NCBI GenBank assembly: GCA_009602735.1
Contig: WELA01012279.1
Location: 264,268-308,069, forward strand
Reading direction: 5' to 3'
Length of the DNA: 43,802 bases
Origin: Mesotaenium endlicherianum
Lineage: Eukaryota; Streptophyta; Zygnematophyceae; Zygnematales; Mesotaeniaceae
Below, one piece after another: positions 20,301-27,119 of the stretch (position 1 is its first letter; every line of letters starts with the position of its first letter). The translations under genes and the position numbers were made by a program. The notes beneath the pieces were generated by a model. It made no database searches. It was not told the DNA's origin and saw only the letters and a list, made by a program, of their open reading frames with translations.

Positions 20301-22558
20301 CCTCCAGAGCATCGCGAACAGTGTCGAGCTGCTGCGGGTTGAGATACGACACGCTCGGCTTCAGCTCCTGCGCTCCCTCCAAACAACGACATCACCGGCG
20401 CCAACAATCAGTATACAAATCACTAAGCAAGCACGCAACCTGTCACGCGTGCAAGTTGTGCACCACCTTTCCTGGCATCACTTCAGCCTTCAGGATCGTG
20501 CCCGCGCCCTTGCCCAGACCAACGCACTGAGGTAAAGGGACAGCTGTCACAGCTGTGCAAGCCCGCAAGAGCTCTGCAGGGAAGTCACACAGCTACTTGC
20601 GGCCATGACGAGGAACCACTACAGCTCTTCAAAGCAAGGGAGGAAGAGGTGCAGACATGCCGGCCCTGCACAGACTCTACCTCACAGTGCACACTACTTC
20701 GCCTTTCGCACTTGCGCTAATGCTCAGATCAAAGTACGCCCAGGAAGGGGAGAAAACTTAACCTCAGCTCATTAGCTCAGCTCACGGCATGCTCGGCAAC
20801 CTCAAACCCCCTGGTGTGCAGCGGGTAGGTGGAAAGAGAGACCCCCAGAGAGATAACACGCAGGGTGTTCAAAGCACTGCTGAGAAGCTGAAGGCCAGGA
20901 CGAGAACACATGGTACGATTCATGCACTCGCACAGGAACTTCACGAGAGCGGGACAGCCCAGGCCGAGACGACTAGGCGCAGAGGAAGAGGCAGGAGGCA
21001 AGAGGCAGGTAGGTGCCAGGCAGGTGGAAAGGTGCGAAGGGGGGGAAGGGAGGAAGGGGGAGGGTGGGGGGGGTACCTCCCAGAGCGAGCTTGGCGTGAC
21101 GTTCATCTTCATGTCTTCTCCCGAGGGCGCCGGCGAGGCAAAGTTCTGCTGGAGCCCTGCTTCGATGCTAGTCCTGCTACTCCTACCACTACTCCCGCTA
21201 GTCCTCCTACTGGGGCCGGGGCAAGGGCCTCGTCCTCCTCCTCCGCCGGCGATGCCGCCAGGGGCGAAAACGGCACCCCCCTGCTGACGCCCTTGCTCCA
21301 GCACCTCAAACAGGCGCCAGCTGTTGTATTCCCAGAGGCTCTCCTGCTTCTCTCTCCAGAGTCATCACATGCACCAGCATCCGAGCACGCACACTCACGC
21401 AACCACATCCACACACACACGCACACGCACGCACGCACGCACGCACGCACACCCGCCCACACGTACACACACACGCACACAGACACACCCAAGACACACG
21501 CACTCAGAGACCAAGGCCTGTCACTCCACACGCGAATGCCCAGGGGCAAGCAGCGCATGGTGGGGGCAGAGGTGGAGAAGGAGCCCAGGGCCTGACTGGG
21601 AGCCTGGGAGGCTGATCTATGCACCATCCACAAGAGAGACTTTCAGGGGAGCCCTAGTCATTGACAACTGTGAGGACCAGAGCACAACCCTCGGCCACTC
21701 AGCACTCTCTCCTGAGGCTAAAGCTCCCGCACACAACCTGAGGCAAAGCTGCAAAGGTGGCAACTCCAGTGTGCCCCTACCCTGCAGCAAAGCTGCAGAG
21801 GTGGCTACCCAGCGGTGAGATAGATGCTCCCCCTGAGAGCAAGAGCTTGCCCCACCAGACAAATTGACCTAGTATCGAGCACGCGCCTGTTCTTGCTCAG
21901 CAGAACACCGGGAACTGCACTGTAGCCCGATCAGAGGCTCCCTAATGAGCCCTGTTCCCCTCAATTCTGAGGGCACTCTGCTGCAAGTTGTCCCCTGCCC
22001 CCGGACTGGCAAGAGTAGAATGGCGTGAGCTCTCACACCTCACCCTGTTCCTTCTACCTTAATCCATACTGTGCAACTGCATGTGATACCCTACCAAGCA
22101 TGCATGAGCAAGTGAGCTGTTGAGATATGAAGCTGGCGGACCTACTCCCACTCCTTCTACGCCCATCGCATCAGGACAGCTGTCTATGATTCACGACACA
22201 TGCATGAGCAGCTGAGGTGGCGCAGCAGATGCACCCAGATGGGTGTCACACAGTCACATCCTCACGTGGGGATGTACACATGTACGTACGATCAAGTACA
22301 TGCACGTGGAGTGAAAGACTCGAGGAAAGCAACACACATCTCCAGCAGGAGCATCATCATGTCCCAGACATGCAAGTCCAGAATCCCAATGCAGAAGTCG
22401 CTGCATGTAAGACTAACCTGCTTTTGTCTCCGTTGCAGCCTGTGCCTGTTCCCATGTGACCTACTTCGGCCTGCCCCTATGCCAATATAGGCACTCTGGG
22501 TAGTGCTAGCAAAGTAGCCACTCAGGATGCGGGAGCCAACATCCAAACTGGCACACAT
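2367..22558 (-). CDS. RSH1: RSH1-type RelA/SpoT homologue, chloroplast (p)ppGpp enzyme (spliced)
   Basis: RSH enzymes hydrolyse and/or make the alarmone (p)ppGpp; plant RSH1 is plastid-targeted and considered mainly a hydrolase. Exons in transcript order: 22418-22558 (tentative), 21077-21343, 20302-20367, 19542-19634, 18400-18531, 17645-17743, 17106-17183, 16076-16147, 14862-14969, a repeat of the last two at 14149-14220 and 12935-13042, then 12172-12269, 11044-11104, one probably in the N gap, 9475-9531, 8744-8845, 7447-8238, 6115-6201, 5488-5559, 4941-5027, 3504-4800, 3181-3242, 2774-2842, 2367-2480. Every listed junction has GT/AG and keeps frame; introns are phase 0 except after 12172 (phase 2) and after 3504 (phase 1). 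Domain order is HD hydrolase, synthetase-like, TGS, long linker, ACT, as in plant RSH1. Without the repeat and the missing exon, exons from 21343 down give about 1,270 residues, longer than the roughly 880 of Arabidopsis RSH1 because of two low-complexity insertions. Confidence 0.94.
2887..2960. repeat. (AC)n / (GC)n microsatellite in RSH1 intron
   Basis: An uninterrupted AC tract at 2887-2924 passes into ACACAC, then GCGCGC, then mixed CA/CG. It lies just upstream (in gene sense) of exon 21. Alternating purine-pyrimidine runs of this kind can adopt Z-DNA and are length-variable. Confidence 0.97.
3504..4800 (-). CDS. RSH1: RSH1 exon 19: giant Ser/Pro/Ala-rich linker before ACT domain
   Basis: This is the largest exon, 432 codons plus one base (phase 1 out, donor ACGG|GTGAGA). 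It opens [21 protein letters not shown], matching plant RSH1 after the TGS domain, and closes with [15 protein letters not shown] and [12 protein letters not shown], the first strand of the ACT domain. In between lie more than 300 residues of Ser, Pro, Ala and Gly runs, including long poly-Ser blocks at about 4520-4590 and a CTAGAG/CTAGGG-type hexamer repeat at about 3750-3860. It is probably disordered. The frame is open throughout. Confidence 0.9.
3750..3860. repeat. Degenerate hexamer repeat, telomere-like, inside RSH1 coding exon
   Basis: On the + strand the tract reads as variants of CTAGAG, CTAGGG and GTTAGG, including GGGTTAGGGTTAGG at about 3761. In gene sense it encodes Ser/Pro/Asn (PNPNPS-like) residues of the exon 19 linker. 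The period is six bases, so copy-number change keeps frame. Confidence 0.9.
4842..4842. other. Single ambiguous base in RSH1 intron
   Basis: One N between exons 18 and 19, within an intron. A similar single N stands at 5707. Neither affects a predicted exon. Confidence 0.9.
4941..6201 (-). CDS. RSH1: RSH1 exons 16-18: TGS domain and following helix
   Basis: Exon 16 (6115-6201) encodes [20 protein letters not shown] through MVAAK. Exon 17 (5488-5559) encodes [20 protein letters not shown] and on to VTYE. Together with the end of exon 15 these form a complete TGS domain, a small regulatory fold found in long RSH enzymes and threonyl-tRNA synthetases. Exon 18 (4941-5027) encodes the conserved helix with [19 protein letters not shown]. 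All are phase 0 with GT/AG borders. Confidence 0.94.
5255..5470. repeat. GT-rich microsatellite in RSH1 intron
   Basis: A pure GT run at 5279-5304 is followed by degenerate GTGTGC/GTGTGGATG/GAGCGTGTGG units up to the edge of exon 17 at 5488. In gene sense it is a CA-rich tract immediately after the exon 17 donor. Confidence 0.95.
5573..5607. repeat. (CCCCCA)n repeat in RSH1 intron
   Basis: About five copies of CACCCC follow one another, ending 14 bases upstream (gene sense) of exon 17. The G-rich gene-sense strand (GGGGTG repeats) could form a G-quadruplex next to the acceptor. Confidence 0.9.
7015..7440. repeat. C/G-run and purine-rich low-complexity tracts in RSH1 intron
   Basis: The intron between exons 15 and 16 contains a CCCGCC run at 7027-7060, a GGGGAGG tract at 7229-7278, a GGGCAGG/GGCCAGG tandem at 7320-7395, and GGGAGGA repeats up to the exon 15 border. 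No coding potential is seen. Confidence 0.8.
7447..9531 (-). CDS. RSH1: RSH1 exons 13-15: synthetase core and long Ala-rich insertion
   Basis: Exon 13 (9475-9531) encodes [19 protein letters not shown]. Exon 14 (8744-8845) encodes [20 protein letters not shown] and on to LEIQ, the nucleotide-binding block of the synthetase fold. Exon 15 (7447-8238, 264 codons) begins [20 protein letters not shown], then runs through roughly 180 residues rich in Ala, Gly, Ser and Pro, and resumes conserved sequence at [18 protein letters not shown], ending VFVFTPKGE at the start of the TGS domain. In Arabidopsis RSH1 the corresponding linker is only a few tens of residues. All three exons are phase 0. Confidence 0.94.
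8930..9030. repeat. CA/CG-rich low-complexity tract in RSH1 intron
   Basis: Degenerate CACGCA/CACACC/GCACGCAC units lie in the intron between exons 13 and 14. A second CA-rich block follows at about 9540-9660. Confidence 0.85.
10468..10933. other. Assembly gap (466 N), probably hides an RSH1 exon
   Basis: A run of 466 N sits between RSH1 exon 11 (phase 0 end, IRDIAQ) and exon 13 (phase 0 start, VCYHVLG). Plant RSH1 has about two dozen residues between these points, and no matching exon is visible in the flanking sequence at 9532-10467 or 10934-11043. A phase 0 exon of roughly 60-80 bases is expected inside the gap. The borders are a G run on the left and a C run on the right, typical of sequencing drop-out. 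Confidence 0.85.
11044..12269 (-). CDS. RSH1: RSH1 exons 10-11: start of synthetase-like region
   Basis: Exon 10 (12172-12269) encodes [16 protein letters not shown] through VQTLCKEPY and ends phase 2 (CAG|GTACTT). Exon 11 (11044-11104) completes a Ser codon and encodes [20 protein letters not shown]. The SIYKKM block matches bacterial bifunctional Rel/SpoT enzymes. The Asp in EEIRD aligns with the catalytic Asp of the bacterial EEIYDLRAL motif, but the following Arg is Ala. The rest of this motif is missing, probably in the N gap. Confidence 0.9.
11604..11735. repeat. 72-bp imperfect direct repeat in RSH1 intron
   Basis: Two units with period 72 share CGCGTTAC-GCATATCATCA and TTCTTTTACT-GTG. 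They start at about 11606 and 11678. They lie in the intron between exons 10 and 11 and are not coding in any sensible frame. Confidence 0.8.
12355..14280. repeat. 1,926-bp tandem duplication, left copy
   Basis: The copy begins GGGAATGCAAAGAGG and ends CTGCCCTGCGCGCT. It matches the right copy as far as I can compare, and every open frame in one copy recurs identically in the other, offset by 1,927. It contains RSH1 exons 8 and 9 and their introns, including a GGGAGGTGGGAGCTG minisatellite at about 13800-14130. Confidence 0.95.
12935..14220 (-). CDS. RSH1: RSH1 exons 8 and 9, duplicated copy
   Basis: The exons at 14149-14220 and 12935-13042 are identical to those at 16076-16147 and 14862-14969, shifted by exactly 1,927 positions. 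Both are phase 0 with intact splice sites, so if the duplication is real the mRNA could carry a 60-residue in-frame repeat. RSH proteins I know have this segment once, and the two copies meet at a single N, so an assembly artefact is the likelier explanation. Confidence 0.8.
14281..14281. other. Single N at the duplication junction
   Basis: One N separates the two identical 1,926-bp copies exactly. A lone N placed precisely at the joint suggests two overlapping contigs laid end to end without merging. Confidence 0.9.
14862..16147 (-). CDS. RSH1: RSH1 exons 8 and 9, upstream copy
   Basis: Exon 8 (16076-16147) encodes 24 residues, [18 protein letters not shown] and on to MYRIK. Exon 9 (14862-14969) encodes 36 residues, [19 protein letters not shown] on to EEVVLE. 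Both are phase 0. They cover the end of the hydrolase fold and the helical link to the synthetase. This pair lies in the second copy (genome order) of the perfect tandem duplication, which is the copy met first by transcription. Confidence 0.92.
15727..16057. repeat. GGGAGGTGGGAGCTG minisatellite in RSH1 intron
   Basis: Many degenerate units of GGGAGGTGGGAGCTG and shorter GGGAGGT blocks stand on the + strand; the gene-sense strand is C-rich. The same array appears in the left duplicate at 13800-14130. Regular GGG spacing makes the + strand a G-quadruplex candidate. It lies next to exon 8 on the donor side. Confidence 0.9.
16755..16824. repeat. (GT)n microsatellite in RSH1 intron
   Basis: GT dinucleotide run with GCGT and TTGTG interruptions in the intron between exons 7 and 8. 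Confidence 0.95.
17106..20367 (-). CDS. RSH1: RSH1 exons 3-7: HD (p)ppGpp hydrolase domain
   Basis: Five exons (20302-20367, 19542-19634, 18400-18531, 17645-17743, 17106-17183), all phase 0, encode the hydrolase. The metal-binding set is complete: His in [14 protein letters not shown], His in YIIHPVEVA, the HD pair in [10 protein letters not shown], and Asp in [15 protein letters not shown]. These are the residues that hold Mn2+ in SpoT/Rel hydrolases, so hydrolysis should be intact. The hydrolase half continues in the next exon pair, where [15 protein letters not shown] matches the family closely. The intervening introns carry the densest CA/GT microsatellites of the window. Confidence 0.95.
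18155..18375. repeat. CA-rich microsatellite block in RSH1 intron
   Basis: CACACA, CATACACACA and CAGACAGACA units fill the intron just downstream (gene sense) of exon 5. A related CACG/CACA block at 18570-18665 lies just upstream of the same exon, so exon 5 is flanked on both sides. Confidence 0.93.
21077..21343 (-). CDS. RSH1: RSH1 exon 2, low-complexity N-terminal region
   Basis: The exon is 89 codons, phase 0 at both ends, with acceptor AAGCAG and donor GAG|GTACC. It begins [18 protein letters not shown], continues through a Gly/Pro/Ser-rich stretch, and ends VTPSSLWE. That ending matches the VETLWED segment just before the HD domain in Arabidopsis RSH1 as I remember it. The start rests on the acceptor choice. 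Confidence 0.7.
21385..21500. repeat. CA-rich / ACGC microsatellite
   Basis: ACACAC and a clean ACGC tetramer run (about 21424-21450) lie just upstream (gene sense) of the exon 2 acceptor of RSH1. Confidence 0.92.
21550..22417. other. Probable RSH1 first intron
   Basis: If the candidate first exon is right this is intron. A small repeat, GCAAAGCTGCA-AGGTGG, occurs at about 21744 and 21787. No coding exon is supported. Confidence 0.4.
22418..22558 (-). CDS. RSH1: Candidate RSH1 first exon (transit peptide)
   Basis: An ATG at 22558 opens 47 codons starting [10 protein letters not shown] and ending in a basic stretch (LQRRQKQ), followed by a good donor CAG|GTTAGT. The exon is phase 0 and so joins the next RSH1 exon in frame. 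The composition (Ser, Arg, Gly, one acidic residue) suits a chloroplast transit peptide. There is no sequence similarity to support it, because transit peptides are not conserved, and an earlier upstream exon cannot be excluded. Confidence 0.4.
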
Positions 22559-23050
22559 GTGAGCCCTGTCACAGAGCCCCACCCTCAATGAGGGAGAACT
22601 CAAGAGGCAGCGATGTGAGGGAGATTTACGGCTACACTCTACTGTGGACAAGGTTCCAGCTGAGTCCCAGAGACCTGCATTTAACAAAAAGGAAAAACAA
22701 AAAACAAAAACAAAAAAAAGAACTACATTTTAGTCCGGCAACGAGCTCGACATGTTTTTTGAGTGCCACTGCAGTCGGATGCATTGGACATACGCGGGGC
22801 ACTTCAGACATGAGGGCGTCACCTCATCTTCACTACCAGCCACTGGCTGCCCTAGAGACACTCAATCTTCTGTGAGCTGCTGATCAGTACACAATGCCAT
22901 GCCTTCATCTGAGTTTGACTGAAGTTTAACCACCATCTGTTTGATCTGACCTGCTTCAAGTGGAAGGCCACTCAGATTTTATGCACTCCCTACCTATGCC
23001 TCATGAGTGACGCATCTGAAGCTACTCAATTGCCCGTGGCTTGTTTCAGT
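22559..23050. other. Spacer between RSH1 and an unrecognised gene
   Basis: This should hold the RSH1 5' end and promoter and the 3' end of the next minus-strand gene. An A-rich tract (AAAACAAAAAAC type) at 22686-22720 is the only strong feature. No TATA box or other core element could be assigned with confidence. Confidence 0.45.
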
Positions 23051-23944
23051 CTAACTGTCAAGCGTCCTGGTCTGCTTCCCTTGACCGCTTGACGTGTCAA
23101 AGACCGTATTGAGGACAATAAGATCGTCACAGGCCACAACCCAGCATTTGGGCATGGTGACTCCTATTGGATAGATGAAACCTTGAAACGGCAGGTCCAT
23201 AGCCATGAGTAGTACATCTCCAGCACGTATCTCCTGTTCTTGTTTCACGTCAGCCGTGTAAGGGATCTTCAACGTGGCCGTGTGACGAGGCCAGTAGCTG
23301 GTCATGCAAGCATCTTGCACCACTAGCTCAAAAACAGAGCTTGACATCCTCCTCTGACATTCTCCGTGCATCTTTTAGACCCATGCACAAGATGCATTGA
23401 ACGTTAACCCACTCAAACTTGACAACTACATGGTACCTCCTGCTCTCAACAGGGGAACTTTGACCTGAACGCGAGTTGAAAACAGAACAAGGCACTCATA
23501 AGCTGCAATGGTTCCTGCCATGTAAAGGCAGCCGTGTTCACGCTCCGGTGGCAGACAAGTTATGAAAAGGTCTTCTCACCAGCCTCTTTAGGCTCCCAAA
23601 CATGGTCAAATACATGCACCATCCTGAATCAACCTGATCATGTGTGTCACCCTCAATAATGTACCCGTGCTATGTGTTCTGCGCCAAACCGGCCTAGTTA
23701 CCCTGCTGTCAAATCACAGAAACCCGAGAGTAGTGCTTACAAAAGCATGGGTGGAGAACACAAAAAAGCTCACCATGTAGAACGTGTCCCGTCCTTGTAA
23801 CTGAATATGCCATGGTTGCATACAGGATCCTTCCACAGCTACAGTTAATGGCTGATGCACATGGCTAAGGTGGAGGAGGACCATAGCGCCATCTACATAA
23901 ACTATGACAATAGCATCGCAGTGAATCAGCCACAACAAGGAACA
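23051..23944 (-). CDS. Unrecognised gene, last two exons (5' partial)
   Basis: Two exons fit together in frame. Exon A (23774-23944, 57 codons) has acceptor TTCAG and donor ATG|GTGAGC. Exon B (23051-23353, 100 residues plus TAG) has acceptor GTCAG; both are phase 0. A contains VDGAMVLLHLSHVHQPL and QPWHIQLQGRDTFYM. B contains VQDACMTSYWPRHTATLKIP, EIRAGDVLLMAMDLPFQGF and MPKCWVVACDDLIVLNTVF. Alternating hydrophobic residues suggest a beta-rich fold, possibly a propeller or sandwich, but I do not recognise the family. There is no ATG in frame before A, so one or more 5' exons lie further right, perhaps in 23945-25010, where none could be picked out. The neat splice fit and amino-acid composition make a real gene likely. 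Confidence 0.6.
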
Positions 23945-25010
23945 CTGAAGCAACTGTTGCCTTTATAGCCTATCGCCAGTCTCTCTCAATGCCGAACAAT
24001 CTAAGTTTCTGCCAAAATGCGTTGCGTGAGAAGAAATAGCTAGAAATCACATTCCACCAATAATTTTGCAATCACATTGCCCGCTCAACAAAGCATGGGC
24101 ATTTCTATCATTTCTCATCATCTGGACATTTACAACAATGTTTTCTGCCGTAAGCTTGTTCATGCTCCTGCAGCTCCACTGTCCTCAAACTTTATTCTGC
24201 ATTCTGTAATGTGGTTCGTTAAATTAGGAGTCAGGTCACATGGGCCTGCTGAAAGCAAACGGTCCAAGGACTAACTTTGCGCTGCTGGTGAGCTTGTGTA
24301 GCAGTGTCGTAATAAAAAACAGCACCCCGGGACCCAAGAGTAATGAAACTTGCAGGATGTGTGGCTGTGTCATCCAACATCGAGGCGTACGGATCCGTTC
24401 ACTGCGCACACGATCACGGTGTGTTTCCGGATTCCGTAGAGGATATTATAGCGCTGGCATCGAGGGCTTAGGCTAAGATTGCGAAACATTTCGGCGAGAA
24501 CCTCCGCTTGACCATTTAACTTCTCTTTACTATTATTTTCATCAATATGAAATTGCTCTGCGAGGTTTGGTCCGCGTGCTCGGGAAAAGTACGCGAAATG
24601 TGCGTAAAGACCGAGGTTGTATTATCTGCAGAAATCTATTTCCAGATAATATACCAAGTGATGTTACCAAGTGATCACATGGTATACACATGGCAGATTT
24701 ATTGCGCTCCGACGTCACTTGCCATCGACATCTAACGATGTGTAGAACCTTTGAACGCACGGACGTCACTTAACGTGGTCATGTACCACTCTGTAGAACT
24801 TGCGAACGGCGTTCCTTCACGTCGCGATGCAGTCGCCATCGACGTTCCCAAACACTGGTGGGATGACTCCAGGAGGGTTGGCACTTGTGTGTATGTACAT
24901 GGACGTGCCATCATAGCAAGCATATTTTGTTCAAGCGACATATTACTCCTCGTGGCTGTGGTGAGAAGGAGCTTGTTGCCTGCTTTCCTTTGTGCGTGAG
25001 GAAATCAATT
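23945..25010. other. Region upstream of NTF2, may hold 5' exons of the minus-strand gene
   Basis: No exon is supported here on either strand. It should include the NTF2 promoter (+) and the start of the gene at 23051-23944 (-). The visible structure is the 51-bp direct repeat at 24711-24812. Confidence 0.4.
24711..24812 (+). promoter_or_regulatory. 51-bp direct repeat with ACGT cores, upstream of NTF2
   Basis: Two units offset by exactly 51 bases share GACGTCACTT (24711 and 24762), TGTAGAAC (24741 and 24792) and GAACG (24753 and 24804), with diverged sequence between. GACGTCA contains the ACGT core and most of the TGACGTCA site used by plant bZIP factors of the TGA/CREB type. The repeat ends about 200 bases before the NTF2 start codon, a usual promoter position. 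Function is inferred from sequence only. Confidence 0.5.
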
Positions 25011-26065
25011 ATGGCAATGGATCCTGATGCCCTCGCCAAAGCTTTTGTGGAGCATTACTACACTACTTTCGACCAAAATAGGGGTAACCTGTATGCCCTA
25101 TACCAGGACTCTTCTATGTTGACATTTGAGGGGGAGAAGTTTCAGGGCGTGCAAGCTATCCAGACCAAAATATCAGGTCTACCATTCCAGCAATGCAAAC
25201 ACCATATTTCTACTGTTGATTGCCAGCCATCAGGACCTACAGGTGGGATGGTCGTGTTCGTGAGTGGCAACTTACAACTTGTTGACCAGGAACATCAGCT
25301 CAGGTTCAGCCAGGTACGTAGTGGAGCATCTGGTGGCTCGTCTTATTTCCTGAGCCTAGACATAGTACTGTACATTGTTTTCACCGTGTGCGCGAACACG
25401 CTATCTGCTTAAGGTGCCCACGGATCAGCATAAGCCCAGGATATTAACTTCACTGGACGGCTTCTAGGTCTTTGTCTCGTCCAGTTTGTGCAAGGCTTTT
25501 CTATTGCTTTTTGCTTAAGGCCAGCTTACTTCCAACTACGCAACGTCTGACTTAATTAAACTATAGTGAAGGTCGGGAGGTTCACCAGTGTAGCGACTTG
25601 AGCACTCAGTGTCACCAAATGCGTATAGGGTTTTGAGCACTGTTCTGGGTTCAAGCTTATTGCACTGTAGTGACTGCCTTGCTGCATTTATCTATTAGCT
25701 TGTAAGTGGCTTTTGCTGCCCCACGCCGTCTATGTGTCTTTTGTTGGTCTCTTTTAAATTTACACACTGGACACCAGAGGGTATCAACATTAAGTGGTCA
25801 TGTTAGCGTAGCGAAGCCTTATTGCAGGTGGCTAAAGTGTGCACAAGAGTTCTAACGTTTAGGTAAGCAGGCTATTAATGGCTCTCACTGATGAAGATTG
25901 AAGCCCGATTTGTGCGACCTAGTTCTTCATCTTCTACAGCCTTTCTCTTCCTTTATACTAACAGGATTAACTCTAACTCTTTTGTTGCAGATGTTTCATC
26001 TCATCCCTACTCCTCAAGGTAGCTACTATGTGCACAATGACATCTTTCGGTTGAACTATGGTTAA
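25011..26065 (+). CDS. NTF2: Nuclear transport factor 2 (NTF2), complete, two exons
   Basis: NTF2 is a homodimer that carries RanGDP back into the nucleus by binding FxFG nucleoporins. Exon 1 (25011-25313, 101 codons) starts MAMDPDALAKAFVEHYYTTF and ends RFSQ at CAG|GTACGT. Exon 2 (25991-26065) starts MFHLIPTPQGSYYVHNDIFR and ends NYG before TAA. The intron, 25314-25990, is phase 0 with a TTGTTGCAG acceptor. The protein is 125 residues, the normal NTF2 length. Key family blocks are present: FEGEKFQGVQAI, LPFQQCKHHISTVDCQPSG and VFVSGNLQLVDQEHQLRFSQ. The start at 25011 is chosen because MAMDPDA matches plant NTF2 exactly where those proteins begin; upstream in-frame sequence is not conserved. 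It closely resembles land-plant NTF2 and is a housekeeping gene. Confidence 0.97.
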
Positions 26066-27119
26066 ATTAGTGGCTAGATTTTTCGTTTGGGAGTCAAGAC
26101 CCCATCCTTTTAATAGCAAGCAGGGAAAGTTTAATCAGGAAATATATTTCGTGATTAGTGTCGAGAAGTACTCTTGTGTCAGACTAGAAGGGTTGAGCAT
26201 GCTTTACATCTTTAAATCAGCAGGGAGGGTAATCACTTGACCATCACATTTTGTTGCACGTCTGCTCAGCCAAAGCTGAAAGGCCACATGTGGGAGGGGA
26301 TGTACTGCTATCCCCGTAGGTTTGGTGGGTGTCAAGTTTAGGGTTTGAAGGTCTTCAAAATATACATCTAACAATATGTAGCCTTTGTTGAGGCATTCGT
26401 CCTGTTTCCAGCAGACATGTGCCATTGGAAGGAACTCGGTGTTGCCTTCTGACTTCCCAACATTTACTTCCTGCATGGGTTTTGCGAGTGCTCTGGGCGA
26501 ATGTTGGCTGGATTGGCTGCGCTTTACCTTGCATACCAAAGATAACAATACTCAAAACTAGGTGCGCTCTGTATGCTTTTTAAGATACTGTTGTTCAGAG
26601 AATAGGTGCCCTTTACATAATGCTGATATCTATTCACACATGTACCACGGTGTGTCGTCCTTTGTGGGCTCTGGTATTGAAATATTTGGTCAAGATTCAA
26701 GGAGATCGGAGCATATCCGACTGCTGAACTTGCAAGAGGGCACGTCTTTGTATGTATATTTTTCCAGAAGGTTGTTTCTTGAAAAAGAAGCCAGCTTGCT
26801 TGGCATAACATGAAACATCAGGATGCAGATTGAGAAAGAAAGCAGAGGAACCACTGGGGTTTACTTAAGCATAGTTATAATATACAATACAGTGGCTGTG
26901 TATGCAGACCAAAAGCATCACATGTATTCTAGCTGTATCAAAATCGTGGTGCCTACAGCTGTACCAGACTGCAATCTGCTTACCAAAGCATATTTTGTCT
27001 AATATACGAAAATAAAATAGTGTCCTGGGGGGTTGCTATTAACAGCTTTTAATTAGCTTGCGCATTTTCTGTCATACTGATATTAGTACTCCAGTTTGCA
27101 ATCATCAGCTGTCTGAATG
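26066..27119. other. Region between NTF2 and GH28 genes
   Basis: The 3' ends of two converging genes fall here. A possible coding segment on the minus strand is listed separately (26204-26470). AT-rich sequence at 26860-27060 looks like untranslated or spacer DNA. Confidence 0.4.
26204..26470 (-). CDS. Possible terminal exon of unknown gene
   Basis: An open frame of 88 residues plus stop starts at a good acceptor (CCATGCAG|GAA, phase 0). It reads plausibly as protein: FLPMAHVCWKQDECLNKGY, ILLDVYFEDLQTLNLTPT, HPLPHVAFQLWLSRRATK. I do not recognise it. It could be spliced from the GH28 gene through a weak donor at 27135 (GAA|GTCAGT), which would also keep frame, but GH28 relatives end about where the stop at 27120 lies, so a separate gene or chance is at least as likely. 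Confidence 0.3.
   Translation of the reverse strand, partial: EVNVGKSEGNTEFLPMAHVCWKQDECLNKGYILLDVYFEDLQTLNLTPTKPTGIAVHPLPHVAFQLWLSRRATKCDGQVITLPADLKM

Noticed and set aside
21617..21862. 82-codon minus frame as RSH1 transit-peptide exon
   Set aside because: It has no good donor in the required phase; the frame at 22418-22558 has a much better donor (GTTAGT) and fits phase 0.
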